64,000 nucleotides of DNA, from positions 67,133-131,132 of the forward strand of contig JAUJNG010000010.1 of assembly GCA_030448265.1 (NCBI GenBank). Reading direction: 5' to 3'. The stretch's first letter is position 1, and each line of letters opens with the position of its first letter. A program made the position numbers and the translations under genes. Shown here one piece after another: positions 26,602 to 35,903 of the stretch. Source of the stretch: Abditibacterium sp. (GTDB lineage Bacteria; Armatimonadota; Abditibacteriia; Abditibacteriales; Abditibacteriaceae). The notes below the pieces were generated by a model. That model saw only the letters and a list, made by a program, of their open reading frames with translations, made no database searches and was not told the origin of the DNA.

Positions 26602-28454
26602 CCGATCTGCCTCGACTGGCGATCCAACGCGCATTGCGTGGCGAGTTCCGAGACGCGCCGATTTAGCTCGCGCGTGTCGATGCGCCCGTCCTCACCCAAA
26701 ACCTGACGCACATGCGCGGGGCACTCCGGCGTGTTGAGATTCTGGCCGGGCGAAAACCACGGGATGCCGGAAAGAAACGGGCACGCCATCATGCTCACCA
26801 GGTCAAAGAACTCGTGCAGCAACGGGTCGCGGTTGGGTTTGTAGTCGTCCAGCGCCGCGTCCAAGTGGCGTTTGGCGACGGGCATTTCGTCCTGCGCGGC
26901 CTCGCGGTCGGCGAACTCGGCGGCGCGGCTCAGAATCTTTTCTAAGTCGGCCCCGGTGCAACCATTAGTGCGTTCACCAAAAGCGCGGTCGTCCACGTCT
27001 TCAAACAGCCGCCGCTTGTCGCGCTCGGCCAAAGCGCGCAGGATGCTTTGGCGGTCGGCCAAGCCGGGAGTTGAGATCAGGTAGACGCGCTGGCAGCGTC
27101 GCAAAAGCGCGGCGTCCAGCAGATCGCCCCGATTGGAAGCCAGCACGAACAAGACTTTGCCGCGCAGTCGTTCGTCGCCCAAAGCCTTCAAAAACTTGCC
27201 CAGGATGCGCTTGGAAACGCCGCTGTCGCCCGTCGCATCGCCGCGCGACACAAAAGCGGTGTCCACTTCGTCTACAAAGCAAATAACCGGTGCCATGCCC
27301 TCCAAAAGGCGCAGCACGTTGTCAAAGCGTCGCTCGGACTCGCCCACGAGCGAACCCATCATCTCGCCCAACGCCACGACGTTGATGCCTCCTGCTTCTT
27401 CGGCGATGGCGCGGGCGAGCGACGATTTTCCCGTTCCCGGCGGCCCCAGGAATAAAATCGCTCGTGACAGCCGGTTGGATGCCGAGTTTTCCCGGAGAAG
27501 TCGCGCGGTTTCGCACAGTTCGGGCACGACGTGCCCCACGCCCGCCAAGCCGTTGAACCCCGATTTAAGCGGTTCCATCAGTTGCAGAGCGCCTTCTGCC
27601 AGTTCCTCGATGACGCGAGCCTTTTCGCGCTTGATCGAATCCAGCGACACGCTTTCACCCCTGACCGCCGTTTTGCGAAATACCGACTCTACGTCGGATA
27701 AACGCAGGCCTGTGGCGATGTTGGCAAAACCTTCCAAGGTGACGCCCTCTTCCAAAGGCGCGTAGGCTCCGGTTTCGGCGTTGGCGCTTTGAAGCTGCCT
27801 CATAAACGCGAGCAGGCGGCACCGGTCGGGCAAAGGTTCGGAAAATCTGACCCAAGCGTTGCGAACCGGGGCGCTGACTTTACCGGCGTCGCGCGAAAGC
27901 GCGATGACGATGTTGCCCGTCGCGCGCAAATCGGGCGATGCGCCCCACGATTCGATGACTTCCTCGACCGCCATGTGTTCGGGCGGTTGCACGCCCGACA
28001 CCGACGGTTCAGGAGTGATGCGGTCGAGGTTGAGAATCACAACTCCCACCCGCACGCCGGGGCGTCGCAGCAAGCGGTCGAGACCACGAATCTCTTCGTC
28101 CATCGGTGGGCGGCGCGCCTCGCCGTTGAAATCACCGGTTTCGCGGCACAGGCGGATGTCGGCCAGTTGGCGCAACGCGCGTTCTTGCCGCTCTCGCTCT
28201 GCGGCATCCTTAACGCCATAAAGTTCGATGCCGCGAGCAAGCGAATAGGTAACGATGAGTTGGTAGCCTTCGCGCGCCAGGAGTTCCGGCACGAAGACCT
28301 CGATGGGCAATACGCCCGTGCCGTCCACCACGAAGTCGCCGGGATGTTCCAGAATAAACGCCGAGCGTCGGGCGCTGTGCGCTTCTTGCAGCGGGGACAC
28401 GAAATCGGGAACGATGGGTTGAGGCACGGGATGTGAAATTGTATTTTTAGGCAT
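26598..28454 (-). CDS. AAA+ ATPase (classical AAA, single ring domain)
   Basis: A 618-residue protein. The first 300 residues are an unrecognised N-domain in which GIELYGVKDAAERERQERAL and VVILNLDRITPEP hint at a degenerate P-loop module, as often precedes AAA domains. The AAA domain follows: Walker A LGPPGTGKSS (about 333-341), Walker B ICFVDEVDTAF (about 392-402), then SNRGDLLDAALLRRCQRVYL. The lid holds TGCTGADLEKILSRAAEFA-type helices. Start at ATG 28454, with AGGAG 8 bases upstream, rather than the track start. The protein would remodel or unfold a partner; the neighbouring helical protein is a candidate. Confidence 0.83.
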   Translation of the reverse strand: MPKNTISHPVPQPIVPDFVSPLQEAHSARRSAFILEHPGDFVVDGTGVLPIEVFVPELLAREGYQLIVTYSLARGIELYGVKDAAERERQERALRQLADIRLCRETGDFNGEARRPPMDEEIRGLDRLLRRPGVRVGVVILNLDRITPEPSVSGVQPPEHMAVEEVIESWGASPDLRATGNIVIALSRDAGKVSAPVRNAWVRFSEPLPDRCRLLAFMRQLQSANAETGAYAPLEEGVTLEGFANIATGLRLSDVESVFRKTAVRGESVSLDSIKREKARVIEELAEGALQLMEPLKSGFNGLAGVGHVVPELCETARLLRENSASNRLSRAILFLGPPGTGKSSLARAIAEEAGGINVVALGEMMGSLVGESERRFDNVLRLLEGMAPVICFVDEVDTAFVSRGDATGDSGVSKRILGKFLKALGDERLRGKVLFVLASNRGDLLDAALLRRCQRVYLISTPGLADRQSILRALAERDKRRLFEDVDDRAFGERTNGCTGADLEKILSRAAEFADREAAQDEMPVAKRHLDAALDDYKPNRDPLLHEFFDLVSMMACPFLSGIPWFSPGQNLNTPECPAHVRQVLGEDGRIDTRELNRRVSELATQCALDRQSRQIG

Positions 28455-28477
28455 AATGAGGCTCCTAAGTCGGGAAA

Positions 28478-29764
28478 TTAGCGATTGATGCGCGCCCATG
28501 CGGCGGCGGCCTGCGGCGGCACTGCGCTCCGCTGGGACGAGCGGGCAGAGGAAGTCAGAGCGTCGGAAAGGGACAAACGACGGCGGACGGCGCGGTTTTG
28601 GGAATGACCGCCGTCGCGGTCGGGTCGGGCCACGTAAGTGCGACCTTCGACTTGCAGGCGTATCTTTTCACCGAGGAGTTGCAGCACTTTGTTGGCTTCC
28701 ACAGCGCACGTCGGAGCGCCTTCGTAGCCGTGCCGGGTGTCGAGTTCGAAGCGCCCTTCGGGATCGAACGAGGCATTGATCCGTTCGTGTCCACCGCGAG
28801 AAGCAGAAACAACGCGCTTTTCGTCTTGCAACTCGGTTCGCACTTCAAAGCCCAAACCGCGTAGCACCTCGGCGGCTTCGGAAGCGTGGGCGTCACGTTG
28901 CTGATGCGCCACGCGCAATTGCGCGTCTTCGAGAACGCTGTGCAACTGTGCCTCAATTTTTTGGGCAAGAACCGTTGCCGCCTCGAAACGGCCTTCCACA
29001 TAATGCGCGCGGCAGGCGCGCAGATCATTTTCGATGGTCTCAAGCGTCGTGGAGTTGAACCGTTCGGCTTCTCTGTGCAGAGAATCTTGACCGTGCAACG
29101 TCGTCCACAACGCCCCCGCCCGCGCCAATGCATCGGCGGCGCTTCGCCCTTGGGCGGTGCGCTTGGCCGTGGCCTGCGCCAGATCTTGCTCCAGTAAAAC
29201 TGCACTTCGGGCCGCAGCTTCGGCGGCGCGGTGCGCGGCTTCGGGGTTTCCGGCATCAAGGGCTTTGTCAGCGTTGGCGAGTTGCGCTTTCAACGCGCGC
29301 AAGTGCGGCGAGGCGGGCAATGCCATCTGTTGTCGAGTCAGCGACGTTCGAGTCAGCGTCGCTTCGGCACGAGCCATCAACTCGAACGATTGGCGAATGA
29401 CGGGCGGCGCCGAGGCCAAGGCGGGCGGCGCGACGAACGAGAGACGAGGCACTTGATGATAAAGTGCGGGAGCCGCTCCAGAAACGGCGGGCAACGTGGC
29501 AGGTGTTGCCATCGGTCGTGCGCTCGCGCTCGCAACCGGAGCCGATGCACGGGTCACGTTGGGAGTTAGAGCGGCTAGTCGCACCGTGCGCTCTTGCAGT
29601 CGGTGTTGGGCGTTTCTCACTTCGGGCGTGGCGGCGAATTGCAATTGCACCGGTGCAAAATGGTTCGAGAGGTCGTTCACAATGAACTCGTAGCTGCTGC
29701 GCGCCGCGCCGATAAGATCGAAGTTTTGGATGCCGGCGATAAGGCCGTAGGTAAAATCAGACAT
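28478..29764 (-). CDS. Helical (coiled-coil rich) operon protein, unknown
   Basis: I do not recognise the family. The 428-residue protein begins MSDFTYGLIAGIQNFDL, then has an Ala/Pro-rich stretch (about 75-140). Long charged helices follow with coiled-coil character (ALKAQLANADKALDAGNPEA and so on, to about 300), and a compact C-terminal domain ends it. It has no membrane segment. AGGAG sits before ATG 29764, and the start overlaps the end of the upstream membrane-protein gene by 8 bp. It may link the membrane protein to the AAA+ ATPase, which is inference from order. Confidence 0.75.
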   Translation of the reverse strand: MSDFTYGLIAGIQNFDLIGAARSSYEFIVNDLSNHFAPVQLQFAATPEVRNAQHRLQERTVRLAALTPNVTRASAPVASASARPMATPATLPAVSGAAPALYHQVPRLSFVAPPALASAPPVIRQSFELMARAEATLTRTSLTRQQMALPASPHLRALKAQLANADKALDAGNPEAAHRAAEAAARSAVLLEQDLAQATAKRTAQGRSAADALARAGALWTTLHGQDSLHREAERFNSTTLETIENDLRACRAHYVEGRFEAATVLAQKIEAQLHSVLEDAQLRVAHQQRDAHASEAAEVLRGLGFEVRTELQDEKRVVSASRGGHERINASFDPEGRFELDTRHGYEGAPTCAVEANKVLQLLGEKIRLQVEGRTYVARPDRDGGHSQNRAVRRRLSLSDALTSSARSSQRSAVPPQAAAAWARINR

Positions 29765-30983
29765 GGTTTTCTCCTGAGCGAGGGGTTGGGTTGGAAGCAA
29801 ATCGGGGATCGTCTATCTCGTCGGCGGAAGAGGGTTCGGACGGCGGATTGGACGAAGGGCGGTTAGGTTGAAACAGCGGGTTGCGTTTGTGCTCGAACTC
29901 CAGCGCTTCGCGTTCGGATTCGGCTTGGTGAAGGCGCTGGCGCAGTTCCTCTTGTTGGTTCAGCATTTCCTGAATCTGGGCCTGCGTTTCGGCGCTGGCG
30001 GCGTGGCCGTTAGCGGCGTGACCGTTGTTAGCGGCGTGATTGGCGTCAACGATCCCGGTTGTAGCGCCGGAAACCGGCGTGGTGGCGCCTTTGCGAACCG
30101 GTTCGGGTGCCAAAGATTGAGCTTCGCGGGCACGGGCGGCGCGTTCTTCAGCTTCGACAGTGAGACGCTCGGCATTCTGAGCGCCACGCCCGGCGTCGTC
30201 GCGTTCAAGGCGCGCCGTATCTGTAGAGGCACCGTTAACGGTTTGCGGAGGAAAACCACTTGGGGCGACGGAAGAATCGCTTGGGGCGTTTGCGGGTGCG
30301 TTGTCTGTTTGGGTTGGGTTGCCCTGCTGAACCACGCTATGAAAGAACGTGAGGGCATACATCGAAAACACCGACGGGAGCAGCCAGAGCAACGGCATTC
30401 CGTAGTAAACGGCGCGCAGCAGCCATGACGATCCGGTCATCTGCTGCAGCGTGGCCACCTTTTTGACGTCTGCCGTCTCCACGCCCAAGGTTTCAGCGAA
30501 CCTCAGGACAAAAACAGGGCTTTCCCAGCCATACATCACCACGATGTAAACCAGCGCCAGAGTAAGAAATCCGGCGACCTCAAAGGCGAAATCGCGGCTC
30601 TTTTCCTGGCCGCCACGCAAACGATCACGCACCACCATGCCGCTGTAAACCATCTTGTGGGCCAGAACAAAACTGGTGACGTGGAGCACCACCACCATCC
30701 AGTCGGAGATGGTCAGAGCGGAATTCGCAAACCAGCCTTGCACCAGTGGAATGGCGCTTAAAGGTTCGTTGGGCGTCCACTGGCGGTAAGTCGAAAGCGT
30801 CAAAAAGATGGACGCCAGCAACAGCCCGATATCGAGCGTGATGAAAAGCAGCAGTGGAAGAAAGGCGGTCAGCAAAAAGTAGCCGCGCTCTCCAAAACGA
30901 CGCTGCACGAGAGCCAAGGCCAGCCCGTAGGTCACGATGCCGAGGCTGATCTTGAGAAAAAGGTCGAGGAAATGGGCCTCCAT
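29757..30983 (-). CDS. Polytopic membrane protein of DNA-transfer-like operon
   Basis: A 408-residue protein with about five hydrophobic segments in the first 220 residues (ISLGIVTYGLALALVQ, FLLTAFLPLLLFITLDIGLLLASIFL, WMVVVLHVTSFVLAH, GFLTLALVYIVVMY, GMPLLWLLPSVFSMYALTFF). A long polar Ala/Asn/Gln-rich tail follows, with a coiled coil (EMLNQQEELRQRLHQAESE). This is the layout of TrbL/TraJ-like conjugation channel proteins, but no conserved motif proves it. AAAGGAG lies 7 bases before the ATG. It sits between the vWA protein and the helical protein. Confidence 0.75.
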   Translation of the reverse strand: MEAHFLDLFLKISLGIVTYGLALALVQRRFGERGYFLLTAFLPLLLFITLDIGLLLASIFLTLSTYRQWTPNEPLSAIPLVQGWFANSALTISDWMVVVLHVTSFVLAHKMVYSGMVVRDRLRGGQEKSRDFAFEVAGFLTLALVYIVVMYGWESPVFVLRFAETLGVETADVKKVATLQQMTGSSWLLRAVYYGMPLLWLLPSVFSMYALTFFHSVVQQGNPTQTDNAPANAPSDSSVAPSGFPPQTVNGASTDTARLERDDAGRGAQNAERLTVEAEERAARAREAQSLAPEPVRKGATTPVSGATTGIVDANHAANNGHAANGHAASAETQAQIQEMLNQQEELRQRLHQAESEREALEFEHKRNPLFQPNRPSSNPPSEPSSADEIDDPRFASNPTPRSGENHV

Positions 30984-31042
30984 TTTGAATCTCCTTTCCG
31001 GCGCGGACGAAAAATTGAGCGTTCATCCGCGCCGGACACTGG

Positions 31043-31822
31043 TCAGATCGGACGCGCCGGGCGGCGCAGCAGAAAGAAAACGCCGCCGAGCAAGAGCGCA
31101 ATCCACGCGAGGTAAAACAGCGGCGAAGTGCCCGAACGAGGCTTCTCGCGCCCGGCGCGCACCGGACGCGGCGGCTCGATGCGGCGGGAACGTTCCTGCG
31201 ATTCAACGGTGTAAACCTCGGCGCCAAGCGACGAAAAAGCAGGCAGGCCACGCAGCAGGTCGGAACTTTGGTCGTCCACGAAATAGAGCGTGGTGCGAGC
31301 GCCCGCAAGCGAACTCCAATCGAACTTTTCCAACCGCTCGAAACGAGATTGATTCAGGGTTCCGGTCGCCGGGTCGCGGTCGTCATCCACGCGCAGATCG
31401 CCAAAGGCCAAGAGATGAAGCGCGTCGGGTTTGGGCACAAGCGCGAAGGTCTTGGCCGCAAGGCGGAATCCCGTCACCCAATCGGTGCCCCGTCCGGAGC
31501 TTGGATTTTGAAAAGCGCGGTCGAACTCTTTTTTAGCTTCGTTGCGCGAGCGCACGCCCCGGATGTAGGTGATGAGCGCGGTGTGGTTGTCCACTCCCAC
31601 GATGTAAACCTCGTCTTCGGGCGAAGAGTTGGCGACGCGGGTGACGTAGGCCCAGGCGCGCTGGCGGGCCATCTCGAAGTGAGGCTCGAAGGAGCGGCTG
31701 CGGTCGAACAGGATGACAGTGCGGCTGTGAGCGTGGGCGATGTCCACGCCGCTTAAAGCCAAGACAAAGAGCAGCATCAAGGCGATGCGCTTGACAATAC
31801 GAACTACGTTACCGATTTGCAT
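31043..31822 (-). CDS. Secreted, membrane-anchored vWA-domain protein
   Basis: A 259-residue protein. It has a signal peptide (IALMLLFVLALSGVDIAHAH) and a von Willebrand A domain with the MIDAS motif DRSRS (D-x-S-x-S) soon after cleavage. SGRGTDWVTG (MIDAS Thr region) and LLAFGDLRVDDD follow, and a C-terminal transmembrane helix (LFYLAWIALLLGGVFFLLRR) ends the protein. The domain would face the periplasm or outside and could bind a metal-dependent protein ligand. It is the first gene of the operon, about 180 bp from the divergent STAND gene, so the promoter should lie in 31823-32003. ATG 31822 has AAAGGA 9 bases upstream. Confidence 0.82.
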   Translation of the reverse strand: MQIGNVVRIVKRIALMLLFVLALSGVDIAHAHSRTVILFDRSRSFEPHFEMARQRAWAYVTRVANSSPEDEVYIVGVDNHTALITYIRGVRSRNEAKKEFDRAFQNPSSGRGTDWVTGFRLAAKTFALVPKPDALHLLAFGDLRVDDDRDPATGTLNQSRFERLEKFDWSSLAGARTTLYFVDDQSSDLLRGLPAFSSLGAEVYTVESQERSRRIEPPRPVRAGREKPRSGTSPLFYLAWIALLLGGVFFLLRRPARPI

Positions 31823-32003
31823 GGGAGGTGTCCTTTGCACAAACTGGATTAACGGCTCGCCACCGGCAAATGCCGGTGATGAAGCCGTTTGGTTAAGGAT
31901 GCGCCTCCCTCCTCTCTCATCGCCCTTTCAGATTTCGTCACAGGTATTGCGGTGGCTGAGAGAGAACTGAGAGAACTCCGCGCACCTCCGAACGGAACCG
32001 ATC

Positions 32004-35000
32004 ATGCCCATCTCGTCCGCATCGCCAGCCACGCCCCCGGCACGCCGTTATCGCGTGTTGGCTTTAGGCCCGTTGCGCCTGATGTGCGACGATGAGGAAA
32101 TTCCCCTGTCTGTGCCGCCCGTCAAAAGATCGGGGATGATGGGGCGTCAGAGCAAGGAGGGACGGCCTCTGCTGGGCCTTCTGGCCTGCTACAAGCCCGG
32201 CGTGAAGCTGAAGTGCCAAGAGGTGGCACGCAAGCTGTGGCCTAATCTCACGGAGAAAAACGAATGGCGCAAAGCGTTGAACGATGCTCTGCTGGCTTTA
32301 CGCGATTATATGCGCGAGTCGCCTGCGGACATCTCCCCAAAGGAATTTGTGCAGAGAACTCGCGACCAGATCTGGCTGCAATCGTGGGTAACGACCGACG
32401 TTCAAGACTTTGAAGCGGCTTCATCCGCAGAGGAAGCGATTTCGCACTACGCGGGCGCACTGTTGTCCGAGTTCGAAGCTTCGGAGAAGACGAACAAGTG
32501 GCTGTTCGACCGCCGCGTGGCGCTGGAAAATCGGTTCAAGAAGTGGAGCGAGGAAGCGAATTCATCGGGCAACCAAGCCCTTGGCGAGACGCAAGACCTA
32601 TCGCTTACAGCTTCGACTTGGCCGCAATCTCACGCCCGCCTCATCGAGGAGCGCCTCGCCGAGAGGCTGCGAATTTACCTGCCGCAGTTGCGCGGCGAAC
32701 CCGAGGAGGTGTTGCATCGGTTCTTCGACCACGAAGGCGTGCATGGTTTCTGGCCCCAATGGATTACGCAGTGGAGTGCGGACGGCACGGCAGACGACAG
32801 GCCGATAACGCTACCGGATCTAATCGCTTCTTCTCACCCTTGCCTGCTGCTCGTCAGTCAAGGTGGCGGAGGCAAATCGAGCAACTTGGGGAAGTTGTTC
32901 TTCGACGCCGCTCGCGGAAAACTTTTGCACGAAGGCCAACCGTGGACGCCGCTGCTTTTGCCGCTTCAAGCCTTAAACGTGCTCAATGATCGCCTTTCTT
33001 CTTTAGAGAAGGTTCTACTCGATCAGTTTTTGCCCGATCACCCGGCGTCGTGGCAAGCATCATCTTTGTGGAAAGAGTTGGGCGGCACGGCCAACCTGCT
33101 CGTGCTTTTGGAGGGCTTGAACGAAGTAAACGACGCCGTGCGCGACAACGCGACCCAATTGGTGAGCAACATCGAAACGATGGTTGGCGGGTTGGAAACG
33201 TCCGGCATCAACTACCGCGTGGTCATCAGCGTGCGCCAGCAGGAGGAAGCTCAGCCCGAAGGGTTGATGCGGCAGTTGCGGGCGAGCGAGTGGGGGCGTC
33301 ACTTTGTCGCCTACCGGTTGGAGCCTCTGAGTTGGAACGAGGCAGTGGACAAGTTGAATGACGTTCTGGGTGCCGATGCCGAGCAGTTCATTCAGTTGCT
33401 GGGCGAGGGCAGTCACGCGGTGTTAACCAATCCTCTGTTGCTGCGCTTGATGCTGGACAACGCCGTTGCGCTCAACGAGAAAGCGCGGCGCGGTGAAGCG
33501 CCTGTCATCACACGTAGTGGCCTCTATAACATCGCAGTCGAACGATTACTGGAGCGCGATAGCAACGAGCGAAGGCTCCTCGGTGTGCTGCAAAATGCGA
33601 GCATGGCCCGCCAAGGCCTCGAGATTTTAGCTGCCGCTTCGCTGGAGGGACAGCAGCCCGACAATCCTACGGCCCACCAAAGCGAGCGACGCGGCGGCGG
33701 CACTTACCTGACGCGCGAAGCTGTGCCGTATCTGTTGGAGCGTAGCGTGCGCGAGAAGAAGTGGGAAGCCGCCAACTGGTGGCGCGATCTCGAAAGTCGC
33801 AGCGGCAGACGCCTTACTTACGCCGAAGTCGCCGACGCCTTACTACGGCTAAATCTTGTGGATGCGCCTCTTGGAACCCACGTCGCGTTTTTGCACGAGA
33901 CGTTCCGCGATTATCTGGCCAGCGGACGATTTTGCCAAAGCGATGACACATATGGGCGCGACTCGTGGCGACAAGACGTGGCGTTCGAGAACTTCCAGGA
34001 ACACAAATGGGAAGGAACCATCGGATTCGCCGTTGAGCGCACCGGCTCGGCGGAGCCGATGTTACGCGCGGCGGAAAGCGAACTTCTGCCAAGCGAAACG
34101 CGCCGCCGCGCGTTGGAATTGTGGCGGTTGACCATAATACCCAGCTTGGAAGACATCAAACGCGTGTGGGGAATTTTCACGACGACGGGCGAGCGCCTAC
34201 TGCTCGACGCAGTGGGACATGCACTCCAAGACATTCTGCTTCAGCCGGGCACAGAAAAAGCGCGAGAAAGCTTTGGAATTCGACTCGAAGATTTGTTAGA
34301 TGAAGACGAAGCCACACATAAAATCGTCGCCGCTAAAATCGTCCGTGTTTTGGGACACGCTGCTGGCCCGCAAGTATTCAAAGTGATGCTACGCGCTTTG
34401 GATGACCACTCCTCCGGCGTGCGCGTCGCGGCCATGCTGTCGTTCGTCGCCAACGAGATCGATGACAACTCTTTGGCAGAGGTTGCCCGGCTTTGTCTCG
34501 ACGACGGCGACACAATGGTGCGCTTTGTGGCGCTGGACGTGTTGCTCGCGGCCTTTCGGCGCAAGCGAGATCCAAAGTTTCGCCACATGGTGCAAAGCGT
34601 GGTGGGTGAGTTCCGCGCCCTTTACCGCGCACCCGCAGACCGCTTTTCGGTTGTGCGCTGGTTGGGTTGTTCGTCGCTCGAAGCCTGGACAACGCAAGTG
34701 TTGTGGGAAGAATTGACCGATGTGGGGCCGTATAATGACGAAGAAACTCAGGTCGTGCGTTGGATGGCGGCCCGTTTTCTGTGCAGCCATCTCCACCGCG
34801 CCAAGCTGACACCGGCACAAAAAGAAACACTGCGCGGTATGGCGGGCGATGAGAACGAGCCGCCTCCACTGCGCACCGTATTGGACGAACTGGAGAAGTT
34901 GTGCCGCCTCTTCGATGATGGCGAGAGTTCTTGGCCGCCGTCGGAAACTATGGTTTCGACCGATTCTTCCGTCGATTTGTGGGGATTGTTTGATGCACAA

Positions 35001-35846
35001 CGCACCGAAGAGCCTTTGTTGTGGCAGAAGTGGCAGCAGCTTCAGCACAGCCTCGACGCGACTTACCATCACTTCCTCGATTCCGCGTGGGAAAACGTGC
35101 GACTCGCCTACTCCTATTTTTCACTTTCACCACGCGAGCAACAGGCCCTTATCTCTCACCTCGAAGCGACCTTGAAGCGATCCAACCGCGAGTCACAGGC
35201 CAGCGCCGTGCGGCTACTCTGCTGTTTGGGCGTATCCGACAATAGCCTTTTGCGCCTGCGGTTGCTCTGTTTGCAACACCCTGACGCCGACGTGCGCCAC
35301 CACGCCGCGACCTCGGTCATGAACTTCGTGGAGCACTCTTCTCTGGCACACCGGCTTTGGAAGAATTTGCACAACGACCTCGACCACGCCGCGCGCTGGG
35401 ACGCCGCAGGTTCACTCTGTCACCTGGTAGGCGAACTGGTTCTGCCTGACCTTATCGACCGCGCCCGCAATGATTCATCTCCGTTGGTGCGCGGATTCTT
35501 GGCCGAACGGCTTCCTTCTTTCGCGCATCGAGAGGATGCCCGTGAAGCGTTGCGTTTCTCTTTGGAAAACGAGCCAAATGCTTTAGCTTGTGCCCGTGCC
35601 ATCCGTGCCTATGAATTGGTCGGCACTCCGGACGGGTTACCGCTACTGCAATCGCTCTTTGAAGACACCCGGAACACACGTCACGGCGCGATAGACACGT
35701 TGGCGCGCCGTGCATATCGGGTTATCGCAGATAATCCGGAACCGATCTGGGCGCTTCAGCCGCGAGAGTTCCGCGCCACACCGCACCACGGCAAGCAAAC
35801 TGCCGCTTTAAGCACAGGACTTCTGGTGCATAAGTCACGACTTTAG
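32004..35846 (+). CDS. SARP-like / NACHT-type STAND protein with HEAT repeats
   Basis: A 1280-residue protein. The first 190 residues resemble the winged-helix and BTAD region of SARP regulators: LALGPLRLMCDDEEIPL, LLGLLACYKPGVKLKCQEVARKLWP, and a helical RKALNDALLALRDYM. A NACHT-type NTPase follows, with Walker A QGGGGKSSN (about residues 286-294), Walker B LLVLLEGLNEV (about 364-374) and an arginine-finger-like FLHETFRDYLASGRF (about 630). From about 750 on, the sequence is HEAT-type repeats with TLxxALDDHSSGVRVAAM style. STAND proteins of this shape sense a trigger and then oligomerise. The effector here would be a DNA-binding module and not a nuclease, which is uncommon. The gene is divergent from the vWA operon. 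Confidence 0.8.
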   Translation: MPISSASPATPPARRYRVLALGPLRLMCDDEEIPLSVPPVKRSGMMGRQSKEGRPLLGLLACYKPGVKLKCQEVARKLWPNLTEKNEWRKALNDALLALRDYMRESPADISPKEFVQRTRDQIWLQSWVTTDVQDFEAASSAEEAISHYAGALLSEFEASEKTNKWLFDRRVALENRFKKWSEEANSSGNQALGETQDLSLTASTWPQSHARLIEERLAERLRIYLPQLRGEPEEVLHRFFDHEGVHGFWPQWITQWSADGTADDRPITLPDLIASSHPCLLLVSQGGGGKSSNLGKLFFDAARGKLLHEGQPWTPLLLPLQALNVLNDRLSSLEKVLLDQFLPDHPASWQASSLWKELGGTANLLVLLEGLNEVNDAVRDNATQLVSNIETMVGGLETSGINYRVVISVRQQEEAQPEGLMRQLRASEWGRHFVAYRLEPLSWNEAVDKLNDVLGADAEQFIQLLGEGSHAVLTNPLLLRLMLDNAVALNEKARRGEAPVITRSGLYNIAVERLLERDSNERRLLGVLQNASMARQGLEILAAASLEGQQPDNPTAHQSERRGGGTYLTREAVPYLLERSVREKKWEAANWWRDLESRSGRRLTYAEVADALLRLNLVDAPLGTHVAFLHETFRDYLASGRFCQSDDTYGRDSWRQDVAFENFQEHKWEGTIGFAVERTGSAEPMLRAAESELLPSETRRRALELWRLTIIPSLEDIKRVWGIFTTTGERLLLDAVGHALQDILLQPGTEKARESFGIRLEDLLDEDEATHKIVAAKIVRVLGHAAGPQVFKVMLRALDDHSSGVRVAAMLSFVANEIDDNSLAEVARLCLDDGDTMVRFVALDVLLAAFRRKRDPKFRHMVQSVVGEFRALYRAPADRFSVVRWLGCSSLEAWTTQVLWEELTDVGPYNDEETQVVRWMAARFLCSHLHRAKLTPAQKETLRGMAGDENEPPPLRTVLDELEKLCRLFDDGESSWPPSETMVSTDSSVDLWGLFDAQRTEEPLLWQKWQQLQHSLDATYHHFLDSAWENVRLAYSYFSLSPREQQALISHLEATLKRSNRESQASAVRLLCCLGVSDNSLLRLRLLCLQHPDADVRHHAATSVMNFVEHSSLAHRLWKNLHNDLDHAARWDAAGSLCHLVGELVLPDLIDRARNDSSPLVRGFLAERLPSFAHREDAREALRFSLENEPNALACARAIRAYELVGTPDGLPLLQSLFEDTRNTRHGAIDTLARRAYRVIADNPEPIWALQPREFRATPHHGKQTAALSTGLLVHKSRL

Positions 35847-35868
35847 CCGCAGTTGTGTTTGTGCCCAC

Positions 35869-35893
35869 AAAAAAACCGAGCAATTCTGCTCGG
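35869..35893 (-). terminator. Rho-independent terminator of receiver-like gene
   Basis: On the minus strand, ccgagca / tgctcgg forms a perfect 7-bp stem around a short loop and is followed by seven T residues. It lies 11 bp after the stop of the receiver-like gene. It also separates that gene from the convergent STAND gene. Confidence 0.9.
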
Positions 35894-35903
35894 CGTGGAA
35901 GAG

